From Pseudomonadota bacterium (GTDB lineage Bacteria; Myxococcota_A; Polyangia; Fen-1088), in the NCBI GenBank assembly GCA_017881315.1, contig JADGRB010000015.1, positions 1 through 40,273 on the forward strand: 40,273 bases of DNA, written 5' to 3'. Both the position numbers and the translations under genes were made by a program. Positions within the stretch are counted from its first letter, which is position 1. Every line of letters begins with the position of its first letter. The notes under the pieces were generated by a model, which ran no database searches, had not been told where the DNA came from, and saw only the letters and a program-made list of their open reading frames with translations. Below are positions 37,452 to 40,273 of the stretch, piece after piece.

Positions 37452-39068
37452 ATGGACCGCGCCACGGCGCCTTCTCCCGCGGCTCCGCGACGGCGGGGGG
37501 AGGCCGCGCGTGCGCTGCTGGTCGCGGGCGCCTGCGCGGCCTCGGCCTGCGCGCTCAACCAGCAGGGGGTGACGCCGCCCGCCGACACCTTCTTCTATCC
37601 GGCCAGCGCCCTCGCCGATTCGACCGCGAGCTGGCTGTTCGTGACCAACTCGAACGCGGATCTCCGCTACAACGACGGGACCTTGGTGATGGTGGATCTC
37701 AACCAGGCCAAGCGGGATCGCACGGAGCGCGGCGGCCTGGTCCCGGCCGTGGGCGGCGTGCAGGAGACCTGGGAGCTCTGTCCGCAAGAGGACTACGTGA
37801 GCCCGCTCGACCGCGGCAATCCGCAGATCTGTTGCTGGGATCGCCTGGACCACAGCATCCTCAACTGCGACGAGCGCCGCTATGTGCAGGCCTCGGCCAC
37901 CGTCGCGATCGGTAGCTTCGCCGCCGGCATGGTCTGGCAGCCCTATTGTAGTGGGCGCTGCGACATGAAGAACATGATCTGCAGCCCGGACGCGAACCGA
38001 GGCCGTCTCCTGATCGGCGTGCGGGGCGATACCTCTTTGACGGAGGTCGACGTCGACCTCGCCAAGGCGAACCCGTTCGACTGTGGCCAGCCCGCCGGCA
38101 TGACTCCGGGCGAGTGCAACGCCGCGAGCCGCATCATCGACACGACGTCGGCTCTGGTGACCGAAGCGACCGACCAAGCCGCGCCTCTGGTTCCTCTCCC
38201 GGACGAGCCTTATGCGTTGGCGCTCGATCCCCAATTGGGTCTGCTCTACGTCGGTCACCTGGTCGGAAGCACCGCGACGATCGACACGGGTGGCGTTTCT
38301 CTATTCGATGTCTCGTCTTCGGCGCCGCTCACGAGCGACAACTTCATCTCCCCGTTCGGTAGCCCCTTCCCGGCAAATTCGGCCGGCTCCTTCGGGATCA
38401 CGGCGCTCAAGCTTCACGTGCCGCTCGGTCAGTCGACCGGCGGCGGCGCGACCCAGGAGGTCTTTGCCAGCTCGCGGTACATTCCGCTGGTCACGGCCAT
38501 GGTGCCCTTCGGCAATCTGCTCCATTGTCCGGGTGACGTCACCGACGAGGTCGTCGTGCCCGCCGGCGACACCTTCAACTCCGAGCTGGTCGGATCGGAG
38601 ATGCGCGGCATCGAGTTCATCGAACCGCCCGCGGCGGGTGCCTCCACACCTCCGCCGCCCGCCGAGCGCGCCTATGCGCTCCAGCGGGTCCCGCCGGCTC
38701 TGGTTGGGTTCGCCATTTCCACCAACAAAGCGGGCGGGACCAGCGCCACGCCGACCGACGTCCTCGAGACCTGCTCGAGCCCCACCTTCCTCTACCAGCA
38801 TGACGCCGGGGCCGGCAGCCGCCTCTTCGTCAGCTGCTTCGATACGGGCGAGGTCTATGTCTTCGATCCGACCGGCCCCACGCTGGAAACGATCTTCCAG
38901 GCGGGCCGCGGTCCGGCCGGTATCGTGTTCCCCGAGGCCGACCCCACGATTGCCTATCTGATCGGCTTCTCCGACAACAACGTGTCGGTCCTGGACCTGG
39001 CACCGGGGAGTGCCACGCAATACCACGTCATTCAGCGGCTCGGCTTTCCGAGCGTGACGCCGCGATGA
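37452..39068 (+). CDS. Beta-propeller-like lipoprotein
   Basis: 538 residues. A long basic n-region ('RRRGEAAR'), an Ala/Leu core and Cys at 28 ('VAGAC') or 33 ('ASAC') give a lipoprotein signal. The mature part has repeated short segments of the YncE/quinoprotein propeller kind: 'SWLFVTNSNADLRYNDGTLVMVDLNQAK', 'RGRLLIGVRGDTSLTEVDVDLA', 'PYALALDPQLGLLYVGHLVG', 'SRLFVSCFDTGEVYVFDP', 'IAYLIGFSDNNVSVLDLAPG'. It has many Cys in the first third ('CPQED', 'ICCWDR', 'CSGRCDMKNMIC'), likely disulfides. It starts 29 bases after ppdK and overlaps the next lipoprotein gene by 4 bases (ATGA). Cell-surface or periplasmic binding or scaffold role is inferred. Confidence 0.85.
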   Translation: MDRATAPSPAAPRRRGEAARALLVAGACAASACALNQQGVTPPADTFFYPASALADSTASWLFVTNSNADLRYNDGTLVMVDLNQAKRDRTERGGLVPAVGGVQETWELCPQEDYVSPLDRGNPQICCWDRLDHSILNCDERRYVQASATVAIGSFAAGMVWQPYCSGRCDMKNMICSPDANRGRLLIGVRGDTSLTEVDVDLAKANPFDCGQPAGMTPGECNAASRIIDTTSALVTEATDQAAPLVPLPDEPYALALDPQLGLLYVGHLVGSTATIDTGGVSLFDVSSSAPLTSDNFISPFGSPFPANSAGSFGITALKLHVPLGQSTGGGATQEVFASSRYIPLVTAMVPFGNLLHCPGDVTDEVVVPAGDTFNSELVGSEMRGIEFIEPPAAGASTPPPPAERAYALQRVPPALVGFAISTNKAGGTSATPTDVLETCSSPTFLYQHDAGAGSRLFVSCFDTGEVYVFDPTGPTLETIFQAGRGPAGIVFPEADPTIAYLIGFSDNNVSVLDLAPGSATQYHVIQRLGFPSVTPR

Positions 39069-40273
39069 GGCGCCTGGGCGTCATCGCCTTCGTGGCGGCC
39101 GCCGGGGCTTCCTGCAGTCCCGCGCCGAATCTGCTGCCCGTCAACGATCTCAGCCGGCCGACCGACGTGGCGTTCATGTGCTTCGGCGCCTTCGCGCCGG
39201 GACAAACCTCGGACGGTGGGGCGGCCGATGCCGACGGCGGGGGGACGCCTAGCCCGCTTGCCGTCTCGGGTCGACCGATGCGTTCCTGTCACCCGCAAAA
39301 TCTCTACGATCCGCCCGCCTCGACGTCCAGCCGGACGTTCGCGTTCATGCCCGAAAGCGCGAGCGGGGGGTTGACCATGGTCGACGCCGACAACTGGAAG
39401 CTGGTCGATCTCATCGCGCAGACCGGTGGCTACGGCCAGCTTCCGCTGGGCGAGCTTCCCATGCAGATCTCGGTCAGCGACGACGGCTGCCGCTTGATCT
39501 CCGCCAATCGGGGCTCTTGTGATTTGACCGTGGTCGATCCCGCCGTCTTGGTGGCGCCCGTCGTCAATCGACAGAACGATCCGAACGTCCTCGTCCCGAT
39601 GTCGCGCACGGCAGCCGACACGATCCGGCCCCTCCGGGGCGACGGCACTTCCCTGATCGCGGCGCCCTACGAAGCGGTGTTCCTGCCCCAGGACACCAGC
39701 CAGCTGGAAGGGGGGAGCCTGCTTTGCGGGGGCTTGGGCGAGCTGGCGCAGGTCGGCCCTTCCGGGTGGGGGACACCCGCGGGCACGCGGGTGCCTTGGT
39801 ATGCGCTCGTGACCTATCCGTCCTGCGATCTGATCGTGCTCCTCGAGTTGCCTTCGAGAAAGATCGTGCAGTCGGTCCGGGCGCAGCGGACGCCGGACGG
39901 GACCAGCGTCGCCTTCGTCGACGCGGGAACGTCGCCGGTTTGTCTCAACGACGACTGCGCCGGTCAGAGCGTCGCGCCTTTCGACGCCAGCGCCGCGGCG
40001 GGTGTCGATGCGGGCGCCGACGGCGCGACCGGCGGCGTCGCCGACGCGGGATCGCCGCCGGCCATCGACGCGGCCGCCGACACGGCTCAGCTCTCGGCCG
40101 ACAGCGACGCGGGCGCCGGGAGCATCGATGCGAACGTGCCGCCCTTCCCGGGAATTCAGCATCTCAACGTTCCTTACTTCGGGCCCGGACCCTTGAGCCC
40201 GAGCTCGATCGCGATCGTGCCCGACGGGAGCCGAGCCTACGTGTCGCTCTCGAACGCGTCCTTCGTGGCGTCG
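39065..40273 (+). CDS. Second beta-propeller-like lipoprotein (3' truncated by window end)
   Basis: Open for 403 codons from ATG 39065 to the last base, no stop seen. ATG overlaps the previous stop (ATGA). 'MRRLGVIAFVAAAGASC' is a lipoprotein signal with Cys at 17. Propeller-type segments: 'SRPTDVAFMCFGAF', 'SRTFAFMPESASGGLTMVDADNWKLVDL', 'MQISVSDDGCRLISANRGSCDLTVVDP', 'SIAIVPDGSRAYVSLSNASFV'. Two Asp/Ala/Gly-rich low-complexity parts (about residues 46-62 and 308-358, 'VDAGADGATGGVADAG') interrupt it; Asp-Ala-Gly linkers of this kind are frequent in myxobacterial lipoproteins. It is probably a partner or paralogue of the upstream lipoprotein. The opposite strand is also open over much of the stretch but codes for nothing recognisable. 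Confidence 0.85.
   Translation, partial: MRRLGVIAFVAAAGASCSPAPNLLPVNDLSRPTDVAFMCFGAFAPGQTSDGGAADADGGGTPSPLAVSGRPMRSCHPQNLYDPPASTSSRTFAFMPESASGGLTMVDADNWKLVDLIAQTGGYGQLPLGELPMQISVSDDGCRLISANRGSCDLTVVDPAVLVAPVVNRQNDPNVLVPMSRTAADTIRPLRGDGTSLIAAPYEAVFLPQDTSQLEGGSLLCGGLGELAQVGPSGWGTPAGTRVPWYALVTYPSCDLIVLLELPSRKIVQSVRAQRTPDGTSVAFVDAGTSPVCLNDDCAGQSVAPFDASAAAGVDAGADGATGGVADAGSPPAIDAAADTAQLSADSDAGAGSIDANVPPFPGIQHLNVPYFGPGPLSPSSIAIVPDGSRAYVSLSNASFVAS

Noticed and set aside
39032-40162. Long open frame on the minus strand opposite the last lipoprotein gene
   Set aside because: The plus strand holds a lipoprotein signal, an ATGA junction with the upstream gene and propeller-like segments. The minus-strand product is Arg/Gly-rich with no recognisable domain, as expected of a GC-rich shadow frame.

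Overview
The window is GC-rich chromosomal DNA with strong C/G preference at third codon positions and dense gene packing. It most probably comes from a myxobacterium or close relative (Myxococcota, former Deltaproteobacteria). Five things point there: two matrixin-like proteases with short Cys-containing, hydrophobic, Arg-ended C-termini resembling the MYXO-CTERM sorting signal; a pair of outer-membrane beta-barrel proteins and a small ribbon-helix-helix-like protein of types I associate with Myxococcales; a single protein joining a Ser/Thr kinase to a sigma-54 activator; many lipoproteins; and a eukaryote/archaeal-type (alpha2) glycyl-tRNA synthetase. I see no rRNA, tRNA, CRISPR array, insertion sequence or prophage, and no gene-free stretch longer than about 210 bases.

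Layout. 1-2774: the end of a carboxypeptidase-regulatory-like protein, converging on a three-gene minus-strand operon (secreted protein, two matrixin-like metalloproteases). 2855-6216 (minus): polyphosphate kinase ppk1 downstream of D-Ala-D-Ala ligase ddl. 6375-10927 (plus): a HARE-HTH/Mrr-like protein, lipB, a second Ddl-like ATP-grasp enzyme and a HEAT-repeat lipoprotein, tightly coupled. 11014-16553 (plus): a 1663-residue kinase/NTPase/TPR/GAF/sigma-54-activator protein behind an AT-rich promoter island, then a small lipoprotein preceded by a good sigma-54 promoter match and a 17-bp palindrome. 16484-18650 (minus): two outer-membrane barrels and a small regulator. 18835-24139: ftsY and smc diverging from a shared 208-bp region. 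24236-28516 (plus): 2[4Fe-4S] ferredoxin, cmk, rpsA with a structured leader, and an AI-2E-family permease. 28505-34479: a class II amidotransferase-like protein lacking the expected Cys, queE, a RodZ-like HTH membrane protein, recO, a VOC protein, a methyltransferase and glyS. 34534-40273 (plus): pyruvate phosphate dikinase with a Lys-rich N-terminal extension, then two coupled beta-propeller-like lipoproteins, the second cut by the window end.

Most genes are housekeeping: cell wall (ddl), chromosome segregation and repair (smc, recO), protein targeting (ftsY), translation (rpsA, glyS), cofactors and tRNA modification (lipB, queE), polyphosphate and pyruvate metabolism (ppk1, ppdK). The least ordinary parts are the sigma-54 module at 11014-16553 and the double-HARE/Mrr-like protein at 6375-8099. 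All four convergent gene pairs in the window overlap at their 3' ends. All functional calls come from reading the sequence and remembered family features; no database search was run.
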